A stretch of 64,000 nt of DNA, from assembly GCF_900110755.1 (NCBI RefSeq), contig NZ_FOFF01000039.1, forward strand, positions 1-64,000. Direction: 5' to 3'. Positions within the stretch are counted from its first letter, which is position 1, and every line of letters starts with the position of its first letter. The translations under genes were made by a program, and so were the position numbers. This DNA comes from Streptomyces sp. yr375. Its GTDB lineage: Bacteria; Actinomycetota; Actinomycetes; Streptomycetales; Streptomycetaceae. This document shows positions 38,660 to 49,589 of the stretch, piece by piece. The notes under the pieces are model-generated. The model worked only from the letters and a program-made list of their open reading frames with translations. It had not been told where the DNA came from and did not search any database.

Positions 38660-38807
38660 CTCTGGCGGGTAGCCGGGGCTTGTGGCGCCAAACCCGTCCT
38701 ACCGTCGCGGGGGCAGGCGGCGAGCGCCGTATGCGAGGGGTTGTGGACGGAGAGTCATGGGGGCGGAATGGCGGGTTCATGACCCGTTGTGGGGGTATTC
38801 GCCTGAT

Positions 38808-39173
38808 ATGACTACCGCTAGCCTGCAACTGGCCGCCGCGAGCGGCCTGCTCAGCCTCGGGCTGTTCGTGGTCGCTCTGGCCGTGGTGGCCGTGCTGGCC
38901 GGCAGCGTCTGGCTGGGCGCGCGTACCAGGTCGCGCGAGCCGAACCGGCCGCGCCCCGAGGAGCAGCCGCACCTGCCGCCCGGCGGCGCGGTGCACGAGG
39001 TGCGCGAGAACCGGGAGCCCGAGGAGGTGCCCCTGACACCGAAGGGCGGCCGTCCCCTCACGCCCTACGAACTGACCAACATGCAGACCCGGCCGAGCAC
39101 GGACAAGAAACGGCCGCGTTGGAGCCGCGGCAGCAGCGGCTCGTTCGGCGGGGGCGGCTTGGGCGCCCACTGA
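38808..39173 (+). CDS. Small single-pass membrane protein, DUF6479-like
   Basis: The 121-residue product has one hydrophobic helix near the N-terminus (about residues 8-37, LAAASGLLSLGLFVVALAVV). A polar Pro/Arg/Glu-rich tail follows, with PRPEEQPHLPPGG, a conserved KGGRPLTPYELTN segment and a Gly/Ser-rich end. This layout matches a small actinobacterial family of unknown function. The ATG at 38808 places the helix at the start; upstream in-frame sequence is low-complexity. Confidence 0.7.
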   Translation: MTTASLQLAAASGLLSLGLFVVALAVVAVLAGSVWLGARTRSREPNRPRPEEQPHLPPGGAVHEVRENREPEEVPLTPKGGRPLTPYELTNMQTRPSTDKKRPRWSRGSSGSFGGGGLGAH

Positions 39174-39235
39174 GCATGGGCGCCCGCTGAGACCGGTGCC
39201 GGGGCCGGCCGGGTGGCCTGCCGGTCACGGCGCGC

Positions 39236-41659
<2,424 letters not shown>

Positions 41660-41919
41660 GCTGATCGTCTCCCCATCTGGTCCATCTGGTCCATCTGTCC
41701 CGCCGGGCCGCTCGCGCGGTCTCGGCCGGCGTCGCCCGCTCGGTCCGGTCCGGTCCGGTCACCCACGCTATCCACGGCCCCGGGCCCGCGCTTCTCGAAT
41801 ACTGATCGGTGCGGCGGCGTTCAGGTTCGGACAGCGGCGGCCAGTAAGCGACAACGCGGGGCGCGGCCGGGCCAAAGGCGCTGAGATGGCCTGATTCGTC
41901 GTGCGGGATGAGGTGGAAG
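41660..41919. promoter_or_regulatory. Divergent promoter region with short tandem repeats
   Basis: This 260-bp divergent gap contains about three 9-bp units of the type CATCTGGTC (41674-41700), overlapping the leader of the UvrA-like gene. Four exact CGGTC units lie at 41741-41760. Such repeats may vary between strains. No clear promoter hexamers were seen. Confidence 0.45.
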
Positions 41920-43947
41920 ATGGCCGATGTGATGCGGGCGGAATCTGCGCGGCGCGCGGGGTCGGGGGCCGACGCTGCCAACCAGGGTGTGAAGCAGAGT
42001 GCGAAACGGAGCGTGAAGCGCAAGCCTGAGCAGAAACGGTGCGCCTGTGGGGCGCCCGCCCCCGCCGCGCCGCAGGAAGGTGCCGTGGGCGGGGCCGAGG
42101 AGCGGTTCCGGGGGCTGCTGGAGGCGGCGCCGGACGCCATGGTGATCGTCGACGACACGGGCATCATCAAGCTCGTCAACGCCCAGACCGAGGCCCTGTT
42201 CGGGCACGGCCGCGAGGAGCTGCTCGGCCGCCCGGTCGAGCTGCTGATCCCGCACCGTTTCCACGACCAGCACACCGCGCACCGGCGCGGGTACACGGCC
42301 AACCGCCAGGTGCGGCCGATGGGTGCCGGACTCGAGCTGCACGGTCTGCGCAAGGACGGCACCGAGTTCCCGGTCGAGATCAGCCTGAGCCCGCTGGAGA
42401 CCGCGGACGGGCTGCTGGTGTCGGCGGCGGTGCGCGACGTCAGCGACCGCAAGGCGGCCGAGGCGCGGATCAACGAACTCGCCGCGCTCGTGGAGTCGTC
42501 CCAGGACGCGATCCTCGCCAAGACCCTCGACGGGTACATCACGTACTGGAACGCGGCGGCGCAGCGCCTGTACGGCTACACCGCCGACGAGGCCATCGGC
42601 CGGCACGTGTCGATGCTGGCCCCGCCGGAGCTGCGGGGCGAGGTCCGCGAGCTACTCAAGCGGCTGCGGCACGCCGAGAAGGTCGAGCACTACGAGACGC
42701 TGCGGCTGACCAGCACCGGGGCGCTGCTGGACGTGGACGTCACGCTGTGGCCGACCCGGGACACGCGCGGCACCGTCGTCGGGGCGTGCGCGATCGTGCG
42801 GGACATCAGCGACCGCAAGCGCGCCGAGGCCGAACTCACGGCCCTGTACGAGCAGCAGCGGCACATCGCGCTGACGCTCCAGCGCAGTCTGATGGGCACC
42901 CCGCCCGACCTGCCCGGGCTGGCCACCGCCAGCCGCTACCGGCCCGCCACCCAGGGCGCCGGGGTGGGCGGCGACTGGTTCGACCTGATTCCGCTGGGCG
43001 CGGACCGGGTGGGTGTGCTGATAGGCGACGTGATGGGCCGCGGGCTCGAAGCCGCCGCCGTGATGGGCCAGTTGAGGTCGGCCGCGCACGCACTGGCCAA
43101 GACCGGGATGCAGCCACGGCAGTTGATGCGGGCGCTGGACACCTGCGTCGCCGACCTCGACGTCCCGGACCAGCTCGTCACCTGCTGCTATCTGGTGATC
43201 GCCCCGGACACGGGCACGGTGACGGTCTGTTCGGCGGGGCATCTGCCGGTGCTGGTCGCCGGGGTGGGCAACCGCGTGAGCGCCCTGCCCTGTCCGGTCA
43301 ACACCCCGCTCGGCGTGGGCGACGTCGTGTACGAGGAGTCCAGTTCGGAGATACCGCCGGGCGCCACGCTGGTGCTCTACACGGACGGCATGATCGAGAC
43401 GCCGGGCAGTGACATCGAGGTGCGGATCGGTGAACTGACGGTGCTGCTGGAGGAGTTGTTCGTCGGCACGCCGTGTCTGGAGGCGGCGGCGGACCATGTC
43501 CTGGCGGGTCTGCTGCCGGACTCGGACGGCCACAACGACGATGTCACCCTGCTGCTCGCGCAGTTGCCGGCCGCGCCGCTGGCCGCCGTCACCACCCACC
43601 TCCCGGCGGTCCCGGCGTCGGTGCCGGAGGGGCGGGCCTTTCTGCACCGGGCGCTGGCCTCGTGGAACTGTACGGACAGCGCCGACGACGCGCTCCTGCT
43701 GCTGTCGGAGACGCTGACGAACGCCGTCCAGCACGCCGAGGGCCCGGTCGGCGTGCATCTGCACCGCACGGCGACCGATCTCACGGTCGAGGTGAGCGAC
43801 CGCAGCCCGCAACTCCCCCAGCCGCGGCTGGCGGTCGAGGGCGAGGAGTCGGGCCGCGGCCTGGTCCTGGTCCGTGCCCTCGCCGCCAGTTGGGGGGTAC
43901 GGCCGACGGACGAGGGCAAGACGACGTGGTTCACGCTGAGGCTGTGA
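41920..43947 (+). CDS. PAS-PAS-SpoIIE phosphatase with anti-sigma kinase-like domain
   Basis: The 675-residue protein combines two PAS sensors (about 57-175 and 182-303) with a PP2C/SpoIIE phosphatase (about 325-545). Phosphatase motifs include GVGGDWFDLIPL, VGVLIGDVMGRGLEAAAVM and DGHNDDVTLLLAQ. The C-terminal HATPase_c domain (about 560-675) contains LLLSETLTNAVQHAEG and SGRGLVLVRALAASWG. This is a common Streptomyces layout in which the phosphatase acts on an anti-anti-sigma factor while the HATPase binds it or its sigma factor. There is no membrane segment, so it senses a cytosolic cue. The ATG at 41920 follows GAGGTGG; an ATG at 41908 would add four residues. Its last 17 bp overlap the convergent ATP-grasp gene. 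Confidence 0.92.
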   Translation: MADVMRAESARRAGSGADAANQGVKQSAKRSVKRKPEQKRCACGAPAPAAPQEGAVGGAEERFRGLLEAAPDAMVIVDDTGIIKLVNAQTEALFGHGREELLGRPVELLIPHRFHDQHTAHRRGYTANRQVRPMGAGLELHGLRKDGTEFPVEISLSPLETADGLLVSAAVRDVSDRKAAEARINELAALVESSQDAILAKTLDGYITYWNAAAQRLYGYTADEAIGRHVSMLAPPELRGEVRELLKRLRHAEKVEHYETLRLTSTGALLDVDVTLWPTRDTRGTVVGACAIVRDISDRKRAEAELTALYEQQRHIALTLQRSLMGTPPDLPGLATASRYRPATQGAGVGGDWFDLIPLGADRVGVLIGDVMGRGLEAAAVMGQLRSAAHALAKTGMQPRQLMRALDTCVADLDVPDQLVTCCYLVIAPDTGTVTVCSAGHLPVLVAGVGNRVSALPCPVNTPLGVGDVVYEESSSEIPPGATLVLYTDGMIETPGSDIEVRIGELTVLLEELFVGTPCLEAAADHVLAGLLPDSDGHNDDVTLLLAQLPAAPLAAVTTHLPAVPASVPEGRAFLHRALASWNCTDSADDALLLLSETLTNAVQHAEGPVGVHLHRTATDLTVEVSDRSPQLPQPRLAVEGEESGRGLVLVRALAASWGVRPTDEGKTTWFTLRL

Positions 43948-44908
43948 GCCCCCGGTGCGGGCCGCCGCCGGCCAGCGCGAAGGCGTCGAGGTGCGCCTGG
44001 ACGTAGGGCACGGCCACGGCCTTCAGTTCGAGTTCGCCGTCGACGAACGCGGGCTGCACGTTCACCTCGAAGACGACCCCGCCGTTCTCCACCGCGAGGT
44101 CGACGCCGGCGAACGGCAGTCCGACCGACGCGGTGGCGGCGACGGCGAGTTCGGCGAGCCGGGGCGGCAGGTCCGGCGGGGCGATGTGGACGGCGGTGGC
44201 GCCCTGGCAGGTGTTGCAGGGGGTGTCGGGGGCGGGCTGGAGGTGCTCGCGGGCGTGCACGACACGGTCGCCGAGGACGAAGACGCGGAACTGGTGGCGC
44301 CGGCCGTCGGCGGTGAAGTTGCCGGCGTCGCGGGAGAGCAGCCAGTCGGTGTCGCGTTCGGCGTAGTAGGCGGCGGCGTCCGCCAGTTGGGCGGGGGTGG
44401 TGACGTGGAAGGTGTCGTTGCCGCCGGTGCCGACGACGGGCCGGGCCCAGGTGTCGCGGCCGAGCCGGTCGAAGATGCCGGCCGCTTCCGCGAGGGTGGG
44501 CCGGGACAGTACCGCGGTCTCCATCTGGGCGACGCCGTCGCGCAGGAAGCGTTCGACGGTGAGGTTCTTCTCGGTGGCGGTCCGCCAGGCGTCGGGTCCG
44601 GCGGCGAGCGTCACCACGTCGTGGCTCTCCAGGAGCTCCTGGAAGCCGGCGAGGGCCCGCCGGTGGTGCGGCGGGATCTCGTAGAGCAGGACGACGTCGG
44701 GTACGAAGTCCAGGCGCTCTTCTGGGACTTGGAGCCGTAACCGGCCGCCGTCGCGGACGCCCCGGCCGGTGTTGCCGGTCGCGAAGTGCCGGGAGTCGAT
44801 CCGGACGGGCGGGGCGCCGGTGAGCAGTTCGACGGCCTCGGCGAGGTACTCACGGCAGCCTTCGGGCGAGGTGGGGTCGGCGATCAGGGCGATGCACGGT
44901 CGGGACAC
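43931..44908 (-). CDS. ATP-grasp ligase-like protein (RimK-like)
   Basis: The 325-residue protein shows an ATP-grasp layout. An N-terminal Rossmann-like part (RPCIALIADPTSPEG to FVPDVVLLYEIPP) precedes a central ATP-binding region (TEKNLTVERFLRD, ARPVVGTGGNDTFHVT). The C-terminal metal-binding part is LPFAGVDLAVENGGVVFEVNVQPAF. ATP-grasp enzymes join a carboxylate to an amine or thiol through an acyl-phosphate. A CNTC motif lies between these parts and is unusual. The GTG start at 44908 follows GGAGG. The partner substrates are unknown, and no peptide-precursor gene was found nearby. Confidence 0.8.
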   Translation of the reverse strand: MSRPCIALIADPTSPEGCREYLAEAVELLTGAPPVRIDSRHFATGNTGRGVRDGGRLRLQVPEERLDFVPDVVLLYEIPPHHRRALAGFQELLESHDVVTLAAGPDAWRTATEKNLTVERFLRDGVAQMETAVLSRPTLAEAAGIFDRLGRDTWARPVVGTGGNDTFHVTTPAQLADAAAYYAERDTDWLLSRDAGNFTADGRRHQFRVFVLGDRVVHAREHLQPAPDTPCNTCQGATAVHIAPPDLPPRLAELAVAATASVGLPFAGVDLAVENGGVVFEVNVQPAFVDGELELKAVAVPYVQAHLDAFALAGGGPHRGLTASA

Positions 44909-45380
44909 AGCGGCCTCCAGTGGCTCTCGACTGGCTCTCGACGCGCGCTCGTACCGCGTGCGGCCCTCGCGCGGCCCGAGCGGTGTCACGGATGGTGCCT
45001 GTCGCGCGGGTGGTCGTCACACTCGTCGCACTCGTCGCCCGGGGAGCCGCGCCGGTGTACGGGGCTGGTGTGCGGGCTCGCGCACGCGGCTCGGTGCACG
45101 GGCTCGGTTGTGCGGGGCTCGGTTGTGCGGGGCCGTCCCGGGTCCGGACGGGTGCCGGGTGGGGACGAGGACGACGGGTGACCACAGGTGGGACGAGCGG
45201 GTGGGGCGAGCGGGTGGGACGGTGCCCAGCCTCGCCGGATCCGCGCGCAGGGCTGGCCGACCACTGTAGGCACCCGGCGGGACGCCGTGCCAGGGCGCAC
45301 GACGGCCCGTCTTCTGCCCCTCCTTCTGCGCCGTCCGCCCCGGTCCGTGCGCCCTGTCCGGTCATCGGTGAGCTGCCGTC
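44909..45380. other. Intergenic region between phosphoketolase and ATP-grasp genes
   Basis: This 472-bp stretch has no supported gene. It has tandem repeats of 11 bp (TGGCTCTCGAC, near 44930-44941) and 15 bp (about 45107-45141, unit CTCGGTTGTGCGGGG). Open frames on both strands are low-complexity Arg/Pro/Thr runs. Confidence 0.5.
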
Positions 45381-47765
45381 TCAGCCGTCCCAGACCCACT
45401 CCGTGACCTCGGGAAGGTCGGTGCCGTGCTCGCGGATCCAGGCCTGGTGGCGGGTGCGGACGTCCGCCATCTGCTGGCGTACGGTGGCGGCGCGCGCGGC
45501 GAGGCCGGGGACGCGGTCGATGACGTCCATGACGAGGCGGTAGCGGTCGAGGTCGTTGCGGACGACCATGTCGAACGGCGTGGTCGTGGTGCCGATCTCC
45601 TTGTAGCCGCGCACATGCAGGTTGCGGTGGCCGGTGCGGCGGTAGGCGAGGCGGTGGATGAGCCAGGGGTAGCCGTGGTAGGCGAAGATCACCGGTTTGT
45701 CGGGGGTGAACAGGCCGTCGTACTCGAAGTCGCCCATGCCGTGCGGGTGTTCCTCGCTCGGCAACAGGCGGGCGATGTCGACGACGTTGACGACGCGCAC
45801 CGCGAGCTCGGGGAGGTCGCGGCGCAGCAACTGGGCGGCGGCCAGCACCTCTTGGGTCGGTACGTCGCCCGCGCAGCCGAGGACCACGTCGGGTTCGTGG
45901 CTGCCGTCCTCGGTACCGGCCCAGTCCCAGACGCCCGCGCCCCGCGCGCAGTGGCCGCGGGCCTGGTCCATCGACAGCCAGTCGAAGCACGGCTGCTTCC
46001 CGGCCACGATGACGTTGACGTGGTCACGGCTGCGCAGCGCGTGATCGGCCACCGCCAGCAGGGTGTTGGCGTCCGGCGGCAGATAGACCCGCACGACTTC
46101 CGGGCTCTTGTTGAGGACGTGGTCGACGAAACCGGGGTCCTGGTGGGAGAAACCGTTGTGGTCCTGACGCCAGACATGCGATGTGAGCAGGTAGTTGAGG
46201 GAGGCGACGGGTGCGCGCCAGGCCAGTTTCCGGGTGACGCGCAGCCACTTGACGTGCTGGTTGACCATCGAGTCGACGATGTGCGCGAACGCCTCGTAGC
46301 AGGAGAACAGTCCGTGACGGCCCGTCAGAAGATAGCCCTCCAGCCAGCCCTGACAGGTGTGTTCGGAGAGAATCTCGAGCACCCGGCCGTGCCGGTCGAG
46401 GTGCTCGTCGACCTGGAGGGTCTGTGCCTGCCAGGCCTTGCCGGTGGCGCCGTAGACGGCCTGAAGCCGGTTGGAGGCGGTCTCGTCGGGGCCGACGAGA
46501 CGGAAGTCGCGCCGGTCGGCGGTAGCGCGCATGACGTCCTCGATCAACTCGCCCAGTACGCCGGTGGGTTCGTGCCGGGTGGTGCCGGGTTTGTCGACCG
46601 GGACGGCGTGCGAGTCCAGGTCGGGCAAAGGGAGTTCACGCAGGCGCAGGCCGCCGTTGGCGTGCGGGGTGGCACCGAGGCGGCGGGTGCCGTCGGGGAT
46701 CCAGGCGAGCACGTCGAGGCGCGGGCGGCCGTGCTCGTCGAAGAGTTCTTCGGGCCGGTAGGAGCGCAGCCAGGCCTCCAGTTGGCGCAGGTGTTCGGGG
46801 TTGTCGCGGACGGCGGACAGCGGCACCTGATGGGAGCGCCAGGTGCCCTCGACGGGCAGGCCGTCGACGTGGGCGGGGCCGGTCCAGCCCTTCGGGGTGC
46901 GCAGCACGATCACCGGCCAGCGGGGGCGTTCGCCGCTGCCGTCCTCGCGGGCGGCGCGCTGGAGGGCGGCGACGCGGTCCAGGGCGGTGTCCATGGCCTG
47001 CGCCATGGCGCGGTGGACGGCGTTCGGCTCGTCGCCTGTGACATGGATCGGGTCGTGGCCGTAGCCGCGCAGCAGCTCGTCCAGCTCGGGTTCGGGGATC
47101 CGGGCCAGCACCGCCGGGTTGGCGATCTTGTAGCCGTTGAGGTGCAGGATCGGCAGCACGGCCCCGTCGTGCACCGGGTCCAGGAACTTGTTGGAGTGCC
47201 AGGAGGCGGCCAGCGGCCCGGTCTCGGCCTCACCGTCGCCGATCACGCAGGCGACCAGGAGGTCGGGGTTGTCGAAGGCGGCGCCGTAGGCGTGGGAGAG
47301 GGAGTAGCCGAGTTCGCCGCCCTCGTGGATCGAGCCGGGCGTCTCGGGCGCGACGTGGCTGGGCACACCGCCCGGGAACGAGAACTGCCGGAACAGCCGG
47401 GCCATACCGGGGGCGTCCCGGGTGACGTCCGGGTACGTCTCGGTGTAGGAGCCCTCCAGCCAGGAGTTGGCGACCACGGCCGGACCGCCGTGCCCAGGCC
47501 CCCAGACGCACAGGGCGTTCAGGTCACGGGTGCGGATGACGCGGTTGAGGTGCGTGTACACCAGGTTCAGCCCGGGCGAGGTGCCCCAGTGGCCCAGCAG
47601 CCTCGGCTTGATGTGCTCGGGCCGCAGCGGTTCGGTGAGCAGCGGGTTGGCCATGAGGTGGATCTGGCCGACGGCCAGGTAGTTCGCGGCGCGCCAGTGG
47701 GCGTGCAGCGTCCTGAGCTCGTCGTCGGTGAGCCGGGCGGACGTCCCTTGCGGGTCGACGGACAT
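45381..47765 (-). CDS. xfp: Phosphoketolase (xylulose-5-phosphate/fructose-6-phosphate type)
   Basis: This thiamine-diphosphate enzyme splits xylulose-5-P (and often fructose-6-P) with phosphate into acetyl-phosphate and an aldose phosphate. At 794 residues it has the normal family length. Signature stretches are GGPAVVANSWLEGSYTE, the cofactor motif VIGDGEAETGPLAASWHSNKF, SHQDPGFVDHVLNKSPEVVR and the C-terminal RNLHVRGYKEIGTTTTPFDM. The ATG at 47765 follows GGAAGGGAA; further upstream frames are not homologous. A 30-bp near-palindrome lies 31-60 bp upstream of the start. The RpiB-like isomerase gene lies 143 bp upstream on the same strand, which fits supply of pentose phosphate. A second, truncated copy is at 28724-28945. 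Confidence 0.96.
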   Translation of the reverse strand: MSVDPQGTSARLTDDELRTLHAHWRAANYLAVGQIHLMANPLLTEPLRPEHIKPRLLGHWGTSPGLNLVYTHLNRVIRTRDLNALCVWGPGHGGPAVVANSWLEGSYTETYPDVTRDAPGMARLFRQFSFPGGVPSHVAPETPGSIHEGGELGYSLSHAYGAAFDNPDLLVACVIGDGEAETGPLAASWHSNKFLDPVHDGAVLPILHLNGYKIANPAVLARIPEPELDELLRGYGHDPIHVTGDEPNAVHRAMAQAMDTALDRVAALQRAAREDGSGERPRWPVIVLRTPKGWTGPAHVDGLPVEGTWRSHQVPLSAVRDNPEHLRQLEAWLRSYRPEELFDEHGRPRLDVLAWIPDGTRRLGATPHANGGLRLRELPLPDLDSHAVPVDKPGTTRHEPTGVLGELIEDVMRATADRRDFRLVGPDETASNRLQAVYGATGKAWQAQTLQVDEHLDRHGRVLEILSEHTCQGWLEGYLLTGRHGLFSCYEAFAHIVDSMVNQHVKWLRVTRKLAWRAPVASLNYLLTSHVWRQDHNGFSHQDPGFVDHVLNKSPEVVRVYLPPDANTLLAVADHALRSRDHVNVIVAGKQPCFDWLSMDQARGHCARGAGVWDWAGTEDGSHEPDVVLGCAGDVPTQEVLAAAQLLRRDLPELAVRVVNVVDIARLLPSEEHPHGMGDFEYDGLFTPDKPVIFAYHGYPWLIHRLAYRRTGHRNLHVRGYKEIGTTTTPFDMVVRNDLDRYRLVMDVIDRVPGLAARAATVRQQMADVRTRHQAWIREHGTDLPEVTEWVWDG

Positions 47766-47795
47766 CTCGGGTTCCCTTCCGGACCAGGACCGCTC

Positions 47796-47825
47796 GGAGG
47801 TGCGGACCGATCGATCCGTACCTCC
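47796..47825. promoter_or_regulatory. 30-bp near-palindrome upstream of phosphoketolase
   Basis: The arms start GGAGGT and end ACCTCC around a CGATCG core, with 13 of 15 base pairs matching. It sits 31-60 bp before the phosphoketolase ATG, where a repressor or activator operator would lie. It could also form an mRNA hairpin in the leader. Confidence 0.55.
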
Positions 47826-47908
47826 CACCCTCGCCCGCCCGCCGGGTGCCCCGCCCGGGCCGAGCGACCCGTACGGCGCAACGGAGCCGTCCGTAAGGGC
47901 GCGGCGCG

Positions 47909-48370
47909 CTACGCGTGCGAGCCGGTCCTGCCGGTGTCGAGACCGCTGACGTGGGCCACGTTCCGCCGGTCCTCGGCGTCCCCGCTCGCCTCGGCGGCGA
48001 ACCAGGCGCCCAGGATCTCCTTGAGCAGCGGCTCGGAGGTCAGGCGCAGGCCGAGGGCGAGGACGTTGGCGTCGTTCCAGCGGCGGGCGCCGTCGGCGGT
48101 GTAGGCGTCGGTGCACAGGGCGGCCCGGACGCCGGGCACCTTGTTCGCGGCGATCGACGCGCCGGTGCCGGTCCAGCAGCACACCACGGCCTGCTCCGAG
48201 GTCCCGTCGGCCACATCCCGGGCCGCCGCCTCCGAACACACCGCCCACTGCGGATCGTCACCGGGCCGCAGCGCCCCGTACGGCACGACATCGTGCCCGC
48301 GCCCCCGCAACTCCGCGACGAGAGCCCGCGCCACTGGTTCGTCCATGTCCGAGGAAACGGAGATCCGCAT
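47909..48370 (-). CDS. RpiB/LacAB-family sugar-phosphate isomerase
   Basis: The 153-residue protein matches ribose-5-phosphate isomerase B. It begins MRISVSSDMDEPVARALVAEL, has the active-site loop CCWTGTGASIAANKVPGVRAALCTDAYTA (Cys and Thr-Gly-Thr equivalent to the family's CGTGxG site), and then RRWNDANVLALGLR. RpiB converts ribose-5-P and ribulose-5-P. The first loop lacks the usual DHxG after the first strand and reads SSDMDE, so the exact sugar may differ. It precedes the phosphoketolase gene on the same strand, so the pair could route pentose phosphates to acetyl-phosphate. Confidence 0.88.
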   Translation of the reverse strand: MRISVSSDMDEPVARALVAELRGRGHDVVPYGALRPGDDPQWAVCSEAAARDVADGTSEQAVVCCWTGTGASIAANKVPGVRAALCTDAYTADGARRWNDANVLALGLRLTSEPLLKEILGAWFAAEASGDAEDRRNVAHVSGLDTGRTGSHA

Positions 48371-48489
48371 ACCGGCGAGCCTACTGAGCGAGGACGCCTG
48401 CTGTCGCCCCAAGCAGCCACTCTGCGCGGTCACCGGGGGTGCGGGCGAGCGGATGATCGTCGCCGCCCGCGCGCGGTGGACCGAGGGGG

Positions 48490-48642
48490 GCTTCCGGTGC
48501 GTGGCTGGTCGACCGGGGTGTGGAGCATCTGCGGCCGGCCAGCCGGAGCGGCCCGGCCGCAGCCGGTGCCGGGGAACTGGTCGCCGAGCTGACCGCGTCC
48601 GATGCCCGTGCGATGGCGGTGGCATGCGACATCGCCGACCGC
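48490..48642 (+). pseudogene. Relic of a polyketide ketoreductase domain
   Basis: About 50 codons read GAWLVDRGVEHLRPASRSG and then GELVAELTASDARAMAVACD followed by IADR. This is close to the PKS KR segment after the NADPH-binding turn (ARxLVxxxGxxHLxLxSRRGPxAPGAAELVAEL...VACDVADR). The upstream nucleotide-binding motif is degenerate and the downstream half is gone. A GTG at 48520 opens a 79-codon frame that includes the relic, with no ribosome site. The rest of the gap 48371-48893 holds nothing recognisable. Confidence 0.5.
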
Positions 48643-48893
48643 GTCTTCCACCACGAACTCACCGAACCGGTGCGGGCGTTGGCACGAGCGCGGCGCGTGC
48701 CGACGTATCCCCCGCGCGACGGTGTGACTCACTCCGAAGTCCTCCTCACCGCTGACTGATCGATGGCCCTGGCAGTGACAACGACAGCGATAGCGACAGC
48801 GATCGTGTCAACGCCGAGAGGCAGCTTCCGCTGCGACAGGGGTCGACAACAAGCCCGCCCGGCACTGTCAGTGGGCTCGTTTAGCCTGCGCTC

Positions 48894-49430
48894 ATGAGTG
48901 AGACGACCACCGACGACCGCCGTTTCCCGCCCGCCCTCGCCGAGGTGGCCGCGGCGGATTTCCCCTACGACGACGGCGAGGGCTACGACTTCGAGCCGTA
49001 CGACGCCTTCGACTCGGCCGAGGAGACCACCGACTGGCTGCGCCAGTGGACCGGCGACCACGAGCTCGACGCGGGCGCCTACCGGGTGTTCGGGCAGGAC
49101 GGCACCGGCGGGCTCGCCGCCCTCTGGTGTGTGCGGCCGGGGCTGCCGCTGACCGAGCAGCCGGTGGTGTTCCTGGGCTCGGAGGGCGAGTGCGGGGTGG
49201 TCGCCGCGAACCTGTCCGACTTCCTGTGGGTGCTGGCCGACGGCCTCGGCCCGATGGAGGCCGTGACCTACCCCGACCACGACGCGCGTCCGAGGCCGGC
49301 ACTCGCCGCACTCGCCGCACTGGCCGCGCGCCACGCCACCACCCCGCGCCGCCCCGCCCGGGTCCTCATCGCCGAGGCGAGGAGCGAGTTCCCGTCGTTC
49401 GAGGAGGACATCCTCGCGCTGTGCCGCTAG
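48894..49430 (+). CDS. Hypothetical SUKH-like protein
   Basis: The 178-residue acidic cytosolic protein resembles Streptomyces proteins named SMI1/KNR4-like. It has a central VVFLGSEGECGVVAANLSDFLWVLADGLGPMEAV and a C-terminal FPSFEEDILALC. No catalytic motif is visible. There is no Shine-Dalgarno sequence before the ATG. A TTTAGCCT -10-like box ends only about seven bases upstream, so the message may be leaderless. It stands alone between the KR relic and the GH115 gene. Confidence 0.65.
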   Translation: MSETTTDDRRFPPALAEVAAADFPYDDGEGYDFEPYDAFDSAEETTDWLRQWTGDHELDAGAYRVFGQDGTGGLAALWCVRPGLPLTEQPVVFLGSEGECGVVAANLSDFLWVLADGLGPMEAVTYPDHDARPRPALAALAALAARHATTPRRPARVLIAEARSEFPSFEEDILALCR

Positions 49431-49540
49431 CGACCTCACCCGCGATCGACGTGAGGGCCCGTTGCCGTACCGACGCTTCGCGGAGCGGCCGTCGTGCACG
49501 GTTATGGACGCCGTGGCCGGTGCTGACCTAAGGTGCGCGG

Positions 49541-49552
49541 GAAAGCGCTTTC
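49541..49552. promoter_or_regulatory. LacI/CcpA-type operator before GH115
   Basis: The perfect 12-bp palindrome GAAAGCGCTTTC, extended to GGAAAGCGCTTTCT, is the classic operator type of LacI-family sugar repressors. It lies 38 bp before the chosen ATG, where it would block transcription. Confidence 0.75.
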
Positions 49553-49589
49553 TAGCATGGTCATGCCAGTGCCTAGTCCGGGAGCGTCG

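Noticed and set aside
43931..44908. ATP-grasp gene as part of a graspetide peptide-modification cluster
   Set aside because: No short precursor gene with a leader and repeated acceptor residues was found next to it, and it lies opposite a SpoIIE phosphatase gene with no cluster context.
44990..45380. Possible small gene between phosphoketolase and ATP-grasp genes
   Set aside because: All frames are low-complexity and contain tandem repeats. None has a start with a ribosome site and a plausible product.
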